Of a DNA stretch of 64,000 nt, positions 54,506-63,000 are shown piece by piece. Made by a program: the position numbers and the translations under genes. Within the stretch, counting starts at the first letter, position 1. Each line of letters starts with the position of its first letter. A model generated the notes under the pieces. It ran no database searches and was not told the origin of the DNA. It saw only the letters and a list, made by a program, of their open reading frames with translations. The stretch is from Agarivorans gilvus (GTDB lineage Bacteria; Pseudomonadota; Gammaproteobacteria; Enterobacterales; Celerinatantimonadaceae), in NCBI RefSeq assembly GCF_001420915.1, contig NZ_CP013021.1, positions 2,770,001 to 2,834,000 of the forward strand, given 5' to 3'.

Positions 54506-54979
54506 ATGAATAAATTTATCTGTTTCATCCTTGTCTTGTTGCTTAGTCCTGTGGCCTTCGCCAGCGTGAATCCTTGGCAGTCATTAATCCCAGAAAATGA
54601 ACGTGGTCAAAGTGCCCAGCCTTTGAGTCACCAAGTGCAATTAGATGAGCGAGCCCCCCAGCTTAAAAGCGGTGGTTTTGTAATGGCGCTAGATGGCCAA
54701 GCGATGCGCATGCCCGGCTTTGTGGTGGCCTTAGAAGGCGATTCCGAGAAAATCACCGAGTTTTTGTTGGTCCCCTACTTTGGTGCTTGTTTGCACATGC
54801 CACCACCGCCACCCAACCAGATTATTCATGTCTCTTATCCCAAGGGCATTAGTCATGTAGAACCCTGGCAAGTAGTATGGATTAGCGGCGAAATGCAGGT
54901 AAAAGCGAGCGAAGTTGAAGGTATCATGGCGGGTTATGCTATGGACTTAGATAGCGATGTTGAGCTGTATGTGCCTTAA
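54506..54979 (+). CDS. DUF3299 exported protein
   Basis: 157 residues with a cleavable signal (FICFILVLLLSPVAFA). The mature part carries GGFVMALDGQAMRMPGFVVALEGDSEKITEFLLVPYFGACLHMPPPPPNQ-type DUF3299 blocks (given in parts: FVVALEG, LVPYFGACLHMPPP), a family of periplasmic proteins with OB-like fold, often next to transporters or MacB-like systems. Function unknown. It is downstream of the phosphatase and could be co-expressed. Confidence 0.82.
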   Translation: MNKFICFILVLLLSPVAFASVNPWQSLIPENERGQSAQPLSHQVQLDERAPQLKSGGFVMALDGQAMRMPGFVVALEGDSEKITEFLLVPYFGACLHMPPPPPNQIIHVSYPKGISHVEPWQVVWISGEMQVKASEVEGIMAGYAMDLDSDVELYVP

Positions 54980-55466
54980 ACTAGGCTCTCTAATGTCGTA
55001 AGGGGTGTTAGCTTCGTTTTTATCAATTAGTTTTATATTGAGTTGTTAGTGGTGATTTTGCCCTGGGGCAACGCCATAAGCTTTAAATCGTAAAAGCTTT
55101 CGCCTGCGGCGACGTCATTTTTCTTTTGCGAGAAAAGAAAAACGAAGCAAAAAGAAAGCTCGCCCTGCATTATCTTCATCCTGCGCGACTTGTTTCCAAG
55201 CGCGCCTGCGCAACTCGCTACGCTCAAACAGTGCTCGGCTTCTTCGCTTGTCAACGGCGTTGCTCGGCGATAATGAAGGTATCTAAAAGCGTAATTTTAG
55301 CTACCCGGAGTATAAAACCTGTTCTCGATTTGTTTATTGTCAATAAGCGCTGTGAAGCATCGGTTTTTGCTGGTAACTTATTGTCATAATTAAATAATAT
55401 TACTCGGCATAATTTTCACCTAGGAGAGTTGGCAGGGGTTTAATAATAAGTCCGGGTAAAAAGCTG
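54980..55466. other. gene-poor region with a dispersed-repeat-like block
   Basis: About 490 bp without a convincing gene. Positions about 55060-55150 hold GCCTGCGGCGACGTCA beside an imperfect inverted repeat of TTTTCTTTTGCGAG and its complement (TTCTTTTGCGAGAAAAGAAAA, then AAGCAAAAAGAAAG), a pattern common in non-coding repeat blocks of gammaproteobacteria. GC-rich GCGCGCCTGCGCAACTCGC follows. Small frames on both strands here look spurious. Confidence 0.5.
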
Positions 55467-56089
55467 TTATGTTTCCAGGGGACTAAATGGATATCGAAGT
55501 GTTTAAAATTGTAGCCCCTCTAGTTGTTAGTTTTTTTGGGGCAGCATATGGTGCTCACCTCACTTTGTCTCGATCTAAGAAAGAAAAAATTTGGGATGAA
55601 AAGAGGGAACTCTACAGTAGAGTTATTATAGCTTTGGAAGATATATCGTATTGGGCTGAGCAAGTTCGTTCTGAGTATTGTTGTGAACATACTAGTCGCC
55701 CAGACTCTAATTTCGATGAGTCTATGAGAGACATCCAAAAATTAACAGCTTCAGGTAGGTTGGTAATGAAAGATGAGTTTTATAACCTTCTAGTCTCTGT
55801 CAATAACGCCCTGAGAGAAGAAAGTTTCAAAGCACATGAAGTCGCTCAAGAAGCATTTGATAACTCACAGTCAGATCACTTGTTTAGGCATGCTGTAAGG
55901 GTTCGTGAAATTACAGAAGAGCATTTGCCTCAGTTAATAGAGGCAGCAAAGCGGGAACTACCAAAACGAACATAACAAACGTTTCAAGACTGATTCGCAA
56001 CGCTCGGCCGTTTTAGCTTAATTTAGCTTATGTGTTTAAGGTGGAACAATTGAGTATTGTGGTTGCGTTGCTCATCACTTATGCGGGCG
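55467..56089 (+). mobile_element. integron-type gene cassette 1
   Basis: Cassette from the G/TTATGT crossover at 55466/55467 to the crossover in attC1 at 56089/56090. It holds one gene in the usual orientation. The left edge (GTTATGTT) is the exact complement of the 5' R-box of its attC (AACATAAC), the rule that marks a circularisable cassette. No integrase gene is in the window. Confidence 0.65.
55487..55975 (+). CDS. cassette-encoded membrane-anchored protein, unknown
   Basis: 162 residues. One N-terminal transmembrane helix (IVAPLVVSFFGAAYGAHLTL) then a long, charged, helical cytoplasmic part (KKEKIWDEKRELYSRVIIALEDISYWAEQV). It resembles small single-pass proteins often found in mobile elements, but no family is recognised. 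AGGGGA lies 5-10 nt before the ATG, which is 20 bp from the cassette edge, as is usual. Its stop codon lies inside the attC R-box. AT content is higher than in the neighbouring core genes, consistent with transfer. Confidence 0.65.
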   Translation: MDIEVFKIVAPLVVSFFGAAYGAHLTLSRSKKEKIWDEKRELYSRVIIALEDISYWAEQVRSEYCCEHTSRPDSNFDESMRDIQKLTASGRLVMKDEFYNLLVSVNNALREESFKAHEVAQEAFDNSQSDHLFRHAVRVREITEEHLPQLIEAAKRELPKRT

Positions 56090-56095
56090 TTGGTA
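55970..56095 (+). other. attC recombination site 1 (Vibrio-like)
   Basis: About 126 bp. Left arm: ACATAACAAACG, then TGATTCGCAACGC. Right arm: GTGGTTGCGTTGCTCATCA, then GCGGGCGTTGG. GCAACGC pairs with GCGTTGC and TGAT with ATCA, giving the folded stem expected of attC. Length and arm sequences match the Vibrio-type class. Confidence 0.7.
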
Positions 56096-56809
56096 TGCCC
56101 TACAAGTCTAGGTTTTCACTGTCATTTTTGGTGAATGTTAGTAAGAGGAAATAAAATGAAAAAACAAATACTCTTGTTGTCTGCTTTTTTATCAGTAATC
56201 GTTGGCTGTGCTGATTCTCATTCATTGAATGTAACTAAGACAGATAGCAATGTTCAGTTGAGCCCTAGTAATGCAGTATATATAGCATTATCGCAAGATG
56301 GGCAGTATGGAAGTCATTATTACGAAGGTTCTGGGCAAATGGTTAGCCAAACCATTAAAGGTGAACTTGTCGCAACGCTAAATAACGTTGTTATTGCTAA
56401 AACACCAGAAGACTACAACACTGCTTTGAACTTTGCGTCTTCACGCAAATTTGATTATTTGGTGTACCCAACAATTTTGCACTGGGAAGATAGAGCTACA
56501 GAGTGGTCTGCAAAGGCTGATAAGGTAAAAGTTAAAATGGTTGTTGTGGACGTAAAATCTGGTTCTATAGTTAAATCAGGAATTATCGAAGGTAAGAGTG
56601 GTTTAGCTACTTTTGGTGGGGATAAGCCGCAAGATTTACTACCTGAACCGACGAAAGAGTTCCTGTCTAGCATGCTTTAACAGCATGGGCATAACCAAAC
56701 ATTTAAGAATGATTCCTAACGCTTGGCACTTTCAGTCCAAGGTTGGTTTCGTTTTTACGGTGCAATGGTTTAGGTTAGGTGGTTGTGTTGCTCAGACTTT
56801 AATGCAGCG
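56090..56809 (+). mobile_element. integron-type gene cassette 2
   Basis: From the attC1 crossover to that of attC2 (56809/56810). The left edge GTTGGTATGCCC is an imperfect complement of the attC2 left R-box GGGCATAACCAAAC. Contains one lipoprotein gene. Confidence 0.6.
56156..56680 (+). CDS. cassette-encoded lipoprotein (DUF4823-like)
   Basis: 174 residues from the ATG at 56156, set by AGAGGAAAT 6 nt upstream. Signal ILLLSAFLSVIVGC with lipobox. The mature domain contains YIALSQDGQYGSHYYEGSGQ, YLVYPTILHWEDRATEWS and VVVDVKSGSIVKSGII, a pattern like DUF4823 lipoproteins; the match was made by eye. Function unknown. Cassette arrays often carry such lipoproteins. AT-rich compared with core genes. 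Confidence 0.65.
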   Translation: MKKQILLLSAFLSVIVGCADSHSLNVTKTDSNVQLSPSNAVYIALSQDGQYGSHYYEGSGQMVSQTIKGELVATLNNVVIAKTPEDYNTALNFASSRKFDYLVYPTILHWEDRATEWSAKADKVKVKMVVVDVKSGSIVKSGIIEGKSGLATFGGDKPQDLLPEPTKEFLSSML

Positions 56810-56815
56810 TTGCTA
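56689..56815 (+). other. attC recombination site 2 (Vibrio-like)
   Basis: About 127 bp. Left arm GCATAACCAAAC then TGATTCCTAACGC; right arm GTGGTTGTGTTGCTCAGACTT then GCAGCGTTGCTA. Both arms align closely with attC1 (for example GTGGTTG-GTTGCTCA and TGATTC--AACGC). The inner pairing TAACGC with GTGTTG uses two G-T pairs. Confidence 0.65.
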
Positions 56816-56893
56816 AATATTAGCGGATAAGCTCGCTCTAACATCCACAGCCAAACGAGCGATCAGTCCTCCTGACGTTGATTGTTGATCTCA

Positions 56894-56930
56894 GCCTTAG
56901 TCGAGCAGGGTAAGCTCAACTAAGGCTTTA
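56894..56930 (+). terminator. stem-loop between cassettes and HNH-protein gene
   Basis: GCCTTAGTCGAGC pairs with GCTCAACTAAGGC (12 of 13) around a 7-nt loop and is followed by TTTATT. It would stop rightward transcription leaving the cassettes, and may help separate them from the convergent operon. Confidence 0.65.
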
Positions 56931-56940
56931 TTACTCGCTA

Positions 56941-58779
56941 CTAAATAGTGACGACTTTTGATGTTTCCAGCATGGCTAGGAAGTCATCGTTGTTCTTGAT
57001 GTCTAGTTCAATCTTAAAGAAGGAAGCTAAGTCGTATACGTTGCTGTTAACGTCTTGATTGCTGGCTATGCCTTTCACTAGATTTTCGTTTAGCTGCCTA
57101 AACTGCAGTTTTTGCTCAGCCAAGCTTTTGATGCTGGCGCTTTCAAAGGCGTCGGTATTACGCTTAATTTGCTCGATACGAAAATCAAACACTTCAGCGA
57201 CGCGTTGGCTGCGTAACTCCGCCTTGACTGAAAACAAATCAGCTTTGTCGAGCAGGTAAACCACTATGGTAGAAGCCACACCACTGAGCAGCGCTAGGGC
57301 GATGTCCTTAATAAACCCGTCATCGGGTAGCAAGCTTAAAATGGAGGTTTCAAAGTAAAACACCACAAAGGTTACTACCGTAGAGGCAAACAGCTTCAAG
57401 ATGGCATCTGCTTTTTGCGCGGCCGTCATTTGCTCGGCGGGGGTGGTGAGGATTTTAAAGGCACCAATCATTGCCGAAAAACCTTCCGAGATGATGCGCA
57501 TCACCGACTTAAATAAACCCGTCACTAAGCCTAGAATGCCTTCAATTAACACCTTAAATAGGTTGCTAATAAAGTCTTTTACTACCTTGCCAAGAGTGGG
57601 AAGTACCTGTTGTTTAAGGTACTGGCTAATTCTAGCAAACCTTAGTTTAAGCCCTTCGGCAATGGAGCTGGCATCCACCCCCTCAGCAAGGCCATGTTTG
57701 ATTGCATCATTTAGCTCATAAAATAGCGGCTTAATTAAGGCGATGAAGGCGTGACCTAAGGCTTGATGAGCACTTTGTTCTCCGGCTTGTTTGCCTGCTT
57801 TGCTGGCGATTTTAGCCTTGCTAGATTTTAGGTTATCCCACGCCGTCTGTTGGGCTTTGCTAAGCGCTTTATCGGCGGCGTTTTGCTCAGCTTCGATACC
57901 ATTGTCTAGGGTTTGGTCGTTCACCTTTAATAGGCGCTGCTCTTTGGAACTTAAGGTTTCGCCCTTGGCTTGCTTTTGCTGGGCTTGGGCTTTTAGTTGT
58001 TTAAGCTCGGCATAACTACTATCTGATTTAAGGTTGTTTAGCTCACCACTGATTTGCGAGAGGTTGTCATCGGAGTCGACGATTCGGCTTAAATCACTGA
58101 CTTTCATTGGCTTTCCGTCTTTGCCTAGACGCACCTCTCCATTCTTCTTGAGCCTATCTTGTTCCACTAAGAAGGCATTTTTGCCGTATTGGTCGGCTAG
58201 TTGCTTCACCGGCACAATGTGATCAGTTTGGGCGGCGCTGGCCCAATCGGCTCCGTCTTGCTCTTGGCTGCGATAAATCTTGACTCGCTGACCTCGCTGA
58301 TTCACTTCAATGTCGGCTTTGGCTGTATCTTTATCGGCGAAAAACGTGTCTTTGGTGGCACCAAGGTCGCGTTTGGCTACCTTTTCTCGTTCAAATTTAT
58401 CCGGCTTGCGCATGGCGTCGAGCTGTTGTTTGGCGCTAAGTACCTCGCCATTGGCTGCTACCGAGGAATAGCTAAAATTATTAATCTCTGTCCATACTCG
58501 CGAAGCGGTGATGCCAGTGCGGTTTAGCTTGAGTTTTTTGTGGCTAATAATGCTATCAAGCACATTTAAGCCAATGGGCGTGACCAGCTGTTCAATGATG
58601 TTGGCACCCGAGTCAAACTCAGCGTAGACCGTATTTAATACTTCAAGAGAACTGCGTTGGTCAAACAGCTCTATATCGATCAAGGTTTTGCTGGCCGCTA
58701 AGGGAGAGCAGCCAGCTAAACGTTGGGTAAGCTCTTCGCAGCTGAGTTCAGGAATACGATAATCGGTTTTTTCAGTCAT
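56941..58779 (-). CDS. large membrane protein with HNH-nuclease-like motif (module gene 5)
   Basis: 612 residues. After a soluble N-terminal part (1-170), an HNH-like signature appears: DHIVP with H187, DDNLSQ with N239 and NNLKSDSS with N249. A Lys/Gln-rich coiled coil (about 255-330) leads to an amphipathic helical stretch (345-450: FIALIKPLFYELNDAIKHG, LFKVLIEGILGLVTGLFKSV) and two likely membrane helices (about 475-495, 505-525), then a soluble tail. So a nuclease-like domain is joined to a membrane-associated part. No zinc ribbon is seen. It is the last gene of a five-gene operon. A nucleic-acid-cutting effector is suggested, not shown. Confidence 0.65.
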   Translation of the reverse strand: MTEKTDYRIPELSCEELTQRLAGCSPLAASKTLIDIELFDQRSSLEVLNTVYAEFDSGANIIEQLVTPIGLNVLDSIISHKKLKLNRTGITASRVWTEINNFSYSSVAANGEVLSAKQQLDAMRKPDKFEREKVAKRDLGATKDTFFADKDTAKADIEVNQRGQRVKIYRSQEQDGADWASAAQTDHIVPVKQLADQYGKNAFLVEQDRLKKNGEVRLGKDGKPMKVSDLSRIVDSDDNLSQISGELNNLKSDSSYAELKQLKAQAQQKQAKGETLSSKEQRLLKVNDQTLDNGIEAEQNAADKALSKAQQTAWDNLKSSKAKIASKAGKQAGEQSAHQALGHAFIALIKPLFYELNDAIKHGLAEGVDASSIAEGLKLRFARISQYLKQQVLPTLGKVVKDFISNLFKVLIEGILGLVTGLFKSVMRIISEGFSAMIGAFKILTTPAEQMTAAQKADAILKLFASTVVTFVVFYFETSILSLLPDDGFIKDIALALLSGVASTIVVYLLDKADLFSVKAELRSQRVAEVFDFRIEQIKRNTDAFESASIKSLAEQKLQFRQLNENLVKGIASNQDVNSNVYDLASFFKIELDIKNNDDFLAMLETSKVVTI

Positions 58780-58788
58780 AACGATTCC

Positions 58789-59712
58789 TTAAGCTGTATG
58801 CTGCTGGGCTCTTACTTGCTCAATCATGGCTGAGGCTTGCTGACAGTCGGCGTCGATAAACTCTCCAGATTCAGATAAGTAGCCTAAGTTAGCCATTTGT
58901 TTTAAGACAATGGATAAGTTGAATAGGGCCCTAAATTCTTCCAAGTGCGCCACTGGTAATAATTTAAAGTCGAGCTTATGGGCAAATACATCGCTGTTGT
59001 TGGCGAGCTGTTGCATGCGCTGAGTTTGAATGCCATATTCAAAGCGGTCTAACAGCTGACTGTAAGAGTTAACCAGCTCCGAGAAATAGTCACAAACATT
59101 GTCGATAGACTCGGCGACCACCTGTAATTGGCGTGGTTGAGCCTGCATTTTGCTTATCTCTTCGTTGACGCGTCGCTGCTCGTCTTTGGCTCGCTGTAAG
59201 GATTCTTTAGCTTTCTTACGTGAGAAAATCCCCAGAGTGAGTACCATGCCTAAGGTGTCTAACAAGCCCATTTGATTAAAATCGATGAGCATGATTTCTG
59301 ATTTAGCGCGCACGCCGGTTTGAGTTTTTATTTCTAATATCTTGTCATCAAATAGCTCTTCGAAAGGTTGTCCGGCAACCACCACATTATGTAAGCGGCG
59401 CGACAGTTTCATAAATCGAGCAAAGTGTTGCTGATAGATATTGAGTTTAAATTGGTTAATTTGACTGACTTTTTGCTCGATATCGGCGGAAATTCGCCTG
59501 ACTTCGCTCTCGTAAGTTTGCTTGGCCTTATCGTAACGCAGTTGAGTTTCGGCAATAATGGCTTCGGCTTCGTCGGCGTAGTGTTTACCTGTGAAGGCGT
59601 TCCATACTTTGGAACAGGCTGATTTTACCTTGTCTACAGCGCTGGATACGGCGTCTTTCACTCGGCTACATACGCTAGAAGCCCAGCTTTTAGCTCTACT
59701 AAACCATCCCAT
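58789..59712 (-). CDS. helical coiled-coil protein (module gene 4)
   Basis: 307 residues, no signal. The N-terminal 45 residues form a Lys/Trp amphipathic helix pattern (WFSRAKSWASSVCSRVKDAV, VWNAFTGKHY) that could sit on a membrane. Coiled coils follow at about 50-100 and 165-200, and the C-terminal third is helical. A short hydrophobic stretch (MGLLDTLGMVLTLGIF, about 148-163) may insert. No catalytic motif or family recognised. It lies 3 bp after the TerB-like gene and 9 bp before the HNH-protein gene, so it is surely co-translated. Confidence 0.6.
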   Translation of the reverse strand: MGWFSRAKSWASSVCSRVKDAVSSAVDKVKSACSKVWNAFTGKHYADEAEAIIAETQLRYDKAKQTYESEVRRISADIEQKVSQINQFKLNIYQQHFARFMKLSRRLHNVVVAGQPFEELFDDKILEIKTQTGVRAKSEIMLIDFNQMGLLDTLGMVLTLGIFSRKKAKESLQRAKDEQRRVNEEISKMQAQPRQLQVVAESIDNVCDYFSELVNSYSQLLDRFEYGIQTQRMQQLANNSDVFAHKLDFKLLPVAHLEEFRALFNLSIVLKQMANLGYLSESGEFIDADCQQASAMIEQVRAQQHTA

Positions 59713-59715
59713 AGC

Positions 59716-60120
59716 TTAATCCTTATTAATCATGGCGTGACCTTCAGCCACCAAGTCATTCATTGCTAATACCCAGCGCTTTATCCGCTGAACTTGATAA
59801 TTATCTAAAGCAAAAGCAGTCGCTAGTTGATCGAGAAAGCTTTGCTCGTTGCTACAAATTTCGTCGTCTGCTAACAAAATGCCAAACAACTCCAGTAATA
59901 CAATGCGTTGATGTTTCGCCTTCGATTTAGCCAAGACTTTGATCACCGATTCAATATTGTCTTGCTTGCTTAAACGGTACTCATTTAGACCGCACTCATT
60001 AACAAAAGACATAAATACTTCTTGTTCTTCGGCTTTTTGTTCACCGTTTAAGCCCATAGCGTATTTGGCTAATTCTAAAAAATTCTTTTTCTCGCCAGCG
60101 TTGAGTTCTGATAAATACAT
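59716..60120 (-). CDS. TerB-like protein (module gene 3)
   Basis: 134 residues, all helical, in two similar halves each with an acidic EF-like loop: GLNGEQKAEEQEVFMSFVNE and LLADDEICSNEQSFLDQLATAF. The second matches the TerB pattern of an acidic loop then E..FL..L. TerB domains occur in tellurite-resistance and membrane-stress modules and in the phage-defence system Shango. Assignment was made by pattern, without a database search. AAGGAT precedes the start. Confidence 0.6.
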   Translation of the reverse strand: MYLSELNAGEKKNFLELAKYAMGLNGEQKAEEQEVFMSFVNECGLNEYRLSKQDNIESVIKVLAKSKAKHQRIVLLELFGILLADDEICSNEQSFLDQLATAFALDNYQVQRIKRWVLAMNDLVAEGHAMINKD

Positions 60121-60135
60121 TTGCGATCCTTACTG

Positions 60136-61110
60136 TTAATACGCTACGGCCACTTGTTCTACTTGTTTACCGTTTTCATCAAAACGATTTTCTATACGCT
60201 GTTCAATTTCACCGGCAGCATTATAGTGATATTCAAAAATGCAATTACCTTGCCCATCAAATTCAAGGCCTTGCTGAGCTTTGCCTGTTTCATCAAAATG
60301 CATTTGGTATTTAAGCTGCTCTCCAGCATAGGTATCACTGCGTTGTTTGAGTCCATTTTGATAGTGGATGTGGCTTATTTGTCCGCTGTGTTTGTCTTTA
60401 ATTTTGGTGACCTTGCAGTCGCCTAATTGTTTTACAAAGTCATCGTTTTCAATAGTTAAGTCTTGATGCTTGGCCAGTTCGTTGGTCAGGCTAACTAAGT
60501 TGTCTGCGCGCAGGCTTTGTATTTGTGAGGTGAGCTGTTCTAACAAGCTAAGTTTGGCTTGCTGCTGATTGAAGTCCGCGCTTTGGTTTAAGTTTTGTAA
60601 GTTCTGCAAGTGCTGATTTAGCTCGGCTTGAGCCGCACTTTGTTGTTGCTGTAACTGTTTGCTGTGAGCGCTAAGTGCATCTTGTAGATTTAAGGCATGC
60701 TGTTGCGTTGAGGTGTTTAAGTTTTCGCTAGTTTGCTTAAGTTGTTCACTGTATTCAGTTTGTTGCTCATTCTGTTGCTCGCTCAATTGCTGGAGCCTTG
60801 CGTGTAATTTCTGGCTAACTTCAGCTAGGCTTTGCTCGCCCTGATGTTGTAAATCTTTAAGCACCGAAAAATAGTCTGTCACTTGTTCGCTTAGTTGTTT
60901 AAGCGCTTGGTCTTGCAGCTGTTTATTATTAGTTAATTGCTGCTCTAAGTCGGCTTTGGCCTCGGCTTGCTGTTGCGCGTTGATTTGTTGATTAAGCAGC
61001 AAGCTTTGCTGAATACGCTGTTTTTGCTTAATAGCATACAGCTGTAAAAGCACCACTAAACTGGCACTGCCGAGCAGTGACCAAAAAAGCATTTCTAGAG
61101 TTATTTCCAT
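60136..61110 (-). CDS. membrane-anchored coiled-coil protein with repeat-like C-terminus (module gene 2)
   Basis: 324 residues. One N-terminal membrane helix (LFWSLLGSASLVVLLQLYA), then some 180 residues of Gln/Leu-rich coiled coil. The C-terminal 90 residues hold repeated strands of the YD/MORN-like type (HIHYQNGLKQ, YQMHFDETGKA, FEYHYNAAGEI, NRFDENGKQV), resembling toxin-antitoxin immunity-type repeats. It could act as sensor or scaffold at the membrane. Gap of 28 bp to the regulator gene and 15 bp to the TerB-like gene. AAGGAAATA precedes the start. Confidence 0.62.
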   Translation of the reverse strand: MEITLEMLFWSLLGSASLVVLLQLYAIKQKQRIQQSLLLNQQINAQQQAEAKADLEQQLTNNKQLQDQALKQLSEQVTDYFSVLKDLQHQGEQSLAEVSQKLHARLQQLSEQQNEQQTEYSEQLKQTSENLNTSTQQHALNLQDALSAHSKQLQQQQSAAQAELNQHLQNLQNLNQSADFNQQQAKLSLLEQLTSQIQSLRADNLVSLTNELAKHQDLTIENDDFVKQLGDCKVTKIKDKHSGQISHIHYQNGLKQRSDTYAGEQLKYQMHFDETGKAQQGLEFDGQGNCIFEYHYNAAGEIEQRIENRFDENGKQVEQVAVAY

Positions 61111-61138
61111 TATATTTCCTTATTACTACTCAAGGTGT

Positions 61139-62101
61139 TTAAAGTTCTACTATTTCCGTTTTTATATTCGAAATCTCATCACCAAAGCCCTTGAGCCAGC
61201 GATGTAAAAATAACGAATCCGTTACTGTCGCGCTTACCGATAACTGTTCAGCCTGTTCTTCAATCACTTGATCTTTGGACAGGGGGGTCTCGTAAAGAAA
61301 GTAACCTTGGGCTTTGTTGATGCAAAACTGTAAGCGACATTGTTTTCCTTCACCAAAGCCGAAACGACCGTCATTATCGTATTTGGCTAAGTCAAATTCG
61401 GCGGGGGGCTCAAAGGAAAAGCTCGATACATGAGCTTGCTGGATGCGATGAATAGCGATGCTTCGTTCGTTGTTATGGCCTTCAAAACGACATACCAAAT
61501 AGAGACGGTTGCCTTGTTGAGCGATCCCTAAGGGCATTACGTTTGCCCGTTTTTGCTCACCCTTGCGGTTGTTAAACTGTAGGTTCAACCAACGGTTTTC
61601 AAACAGCCCTTTACTCACCGCTTGCATTACTGTTAGGTCTATCTCTGGGGCTAACAAGGGCTGAGTTTCACTCACTACCCTGACTTTTTTTAGCCAAGCC
61701 TTAGCATTTGCGGGGGATTCATCGCTATGCAGATTGTATTGGGCTTGTTGGAAAAAACCACTTAATGAGGCGCTCACATTGGCCGGTAACAAGTGGCTTA
61801 AATACTGTTGCGATAGCCCTAGCAGTAGCGATTCATGCTCGGAGAGATTGGGTAAGGCAAAGCCTAAATTGGTGTTCTTCAATTTATAACCGTAGGGTTT
61901 GCTGCGGGTATCTCGCTCAAGGTTTAGGGTTTCGCTTAGGCTTTGCAGAATGCGTTGTAGGCTACGAATGTTTCGTTCTATGCCTGCTTCAGCTAGCTGC
62001 GCTTGCAACTCTTTGGCACTAATAAAGCGTGAACGAGGGATCCGTTTTAAGATTTCAAACGCTAAGCTAAGTGACTCATTAAGTGATGATTTTTGCTTCA
62101 T
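61139..62101 (-). CDS. WYL-domain transcriptional regulator (module gene 1)
   Basis: 320 residues. N-terminal winged HTH (about 10-75: FISAKELQAQLAEAGIERNIRSLQRILQSLSE) and a WYL domain (about 165-245: RWLNLQFNNRKGEQKRANVMPLGIAQQGNRLYLVCRF in parts, with the R-L-Y-LV core). WYL regulators sense nucleic-acid-derived ligands and commonly control defence loci (for example BrxR and CapW). It is the first gene of the leftward module and probably represses it. AGGTGG precedes the ATG. Confidence 0.78.
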   Translation of the reverse strand: MKQKSSLNESLSLAFEILKRIPRSRFISAKELQAQLAEAGIERNIRSLQRILQSLSETLNLERDTRSKPYGYKLKNTNLGFALPNLSEHESLLLGLSQQYLSHLLPANVSASLSGFFQQAQYNLHSDESPANAKAWLKKVRVVSETQPLLAPEIDLTVMQAVSKGLFENRWLNLQFNNRKGEQKRANVMPLGIAQQGNRLYLVCRFEGHNNERSIAIHRIQQAHVSSFSFEPPAEFDLAKYDNDGRFGFGEGKQCRLQFCINKAQGYFLYETPLSKDQVIEEQAEQLSVSATVTDSLFLHRWLKGFGDEISNIKTEIVEL

Positions 62102-62598
62102 ATACCACCTACAACTTCGATTGCTAGCCTATCACAGCCAGTTTGTTTTTATGAAGCAAATCATCACTCATTAATACTGACAAAAGGCTCATAAACTGTT
62201 AATTTTCATAGTAAATTATGCTGCGTCATTTTGTGTCGCATGGCGTGCTATAGCAGTAAGAATTAAGCCTAATTTGATAGGCCAAGCCACTGATGGCGCG
62301 GAGATTCTATTAGGCTAAGGCTTTGATAATGTGTTTAGTTGAAGGTGGGCTTACTGTTTCCAGTTCTTTCAACACAGCTGATTACCGCTTTTAGTGGAGG
62401 ATTTTTGCTCAGTCCCTCAGCTGTGGTTTTGTGTTAATTATGTGAAGGATTACGCATTTCTTGCTGCGGTATTGTTTAGCTAGCCGCGTATGCGCTGCGG
62501 TGTTTTAGTTTGCTTGAATTGATTTGCAAGCATGCGCTGCTTTCATGGCAAAATGCTAAGTCTGTTGTGGAATTGCATTCATCACTTAGGGAGAAGCT
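62102..62598. other. intergenic region upstream of the module
   Basis: About 500 bp between divergent transcription units (the WYL module and DUF1294). It must carry the module promoter in the AT-rich stretch at 62150-62240. No clear operator palindrome or RNA gene was found by eye. Confidence 0.5.
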
Positions 62599-63000
62599 TT
62601 GGCTAAAAATTTGGCGGGGCGCTCGGGTTTATTGATGGCGGCCTTTTTTGCTGTTTTGGCGGTGTTGGTTATAGCCGGTTATTTACCGCTGTGGGTATTG
62701 CTACTGTATTTGGTGATGAGTGTACTCACCTTTGGTTTTTATGCCTTGGATAAGTCTGCGGCGCGAGCGGGTCGCTGGCGGATCTCTGAATTGAAGCTAC
62801 ATTATTTAGCCTTGTTCGGTGGTTGGCCGGGGGCGATGTGCGCGCAAAGCCTGCTGCGCCATAAAACTCAAAAACGAAGCTTTCGCCTAGGCTACTATTT
62901 GACGCTAACCTTCAACCTTGCGCTGTTAGGTTATTTACTTAGCCCTAGCGGGAGGGCCTATGCTCAGGCTATTGAGCAAGTGTTTACAGGTTTATTTTAA
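62599..63000 (+). CDS. DUF1294 membrane protein
   Basis: 133 residues with a TTG start after AGGGAG. Hydrophobic helices at about 10-28 and 30-48 flank the DUF1294 core YALDKSAARAGRWRISE then LFGGWPGAMCAQSLLRHKTQKRSF, and a last helix near 105. Inner-membrane protein of unknown function; relatives are often fused to a cold-shock domain, absent here. Its stop overlaps the next start. Confidence 0.87.
   Translation: MAKNLAGRSGLLMAAFFAVLAVLVIAGYLPLWVLLLYLVMSVLTFGFYALDKSAARAGRWRISELKLHYLALFGGWPGAMCAQSLLRHKTQKRSFRLGYYLTLTFNLALLGYLLSPSGRAYAQAIEQVFTGLF

Noticed and set aside
55033..55389. Two small open frames on opposite strands in the repeat-like block
   Set aside because: They follow the repeat's base pattern, have no ribosome sites and no domain character.
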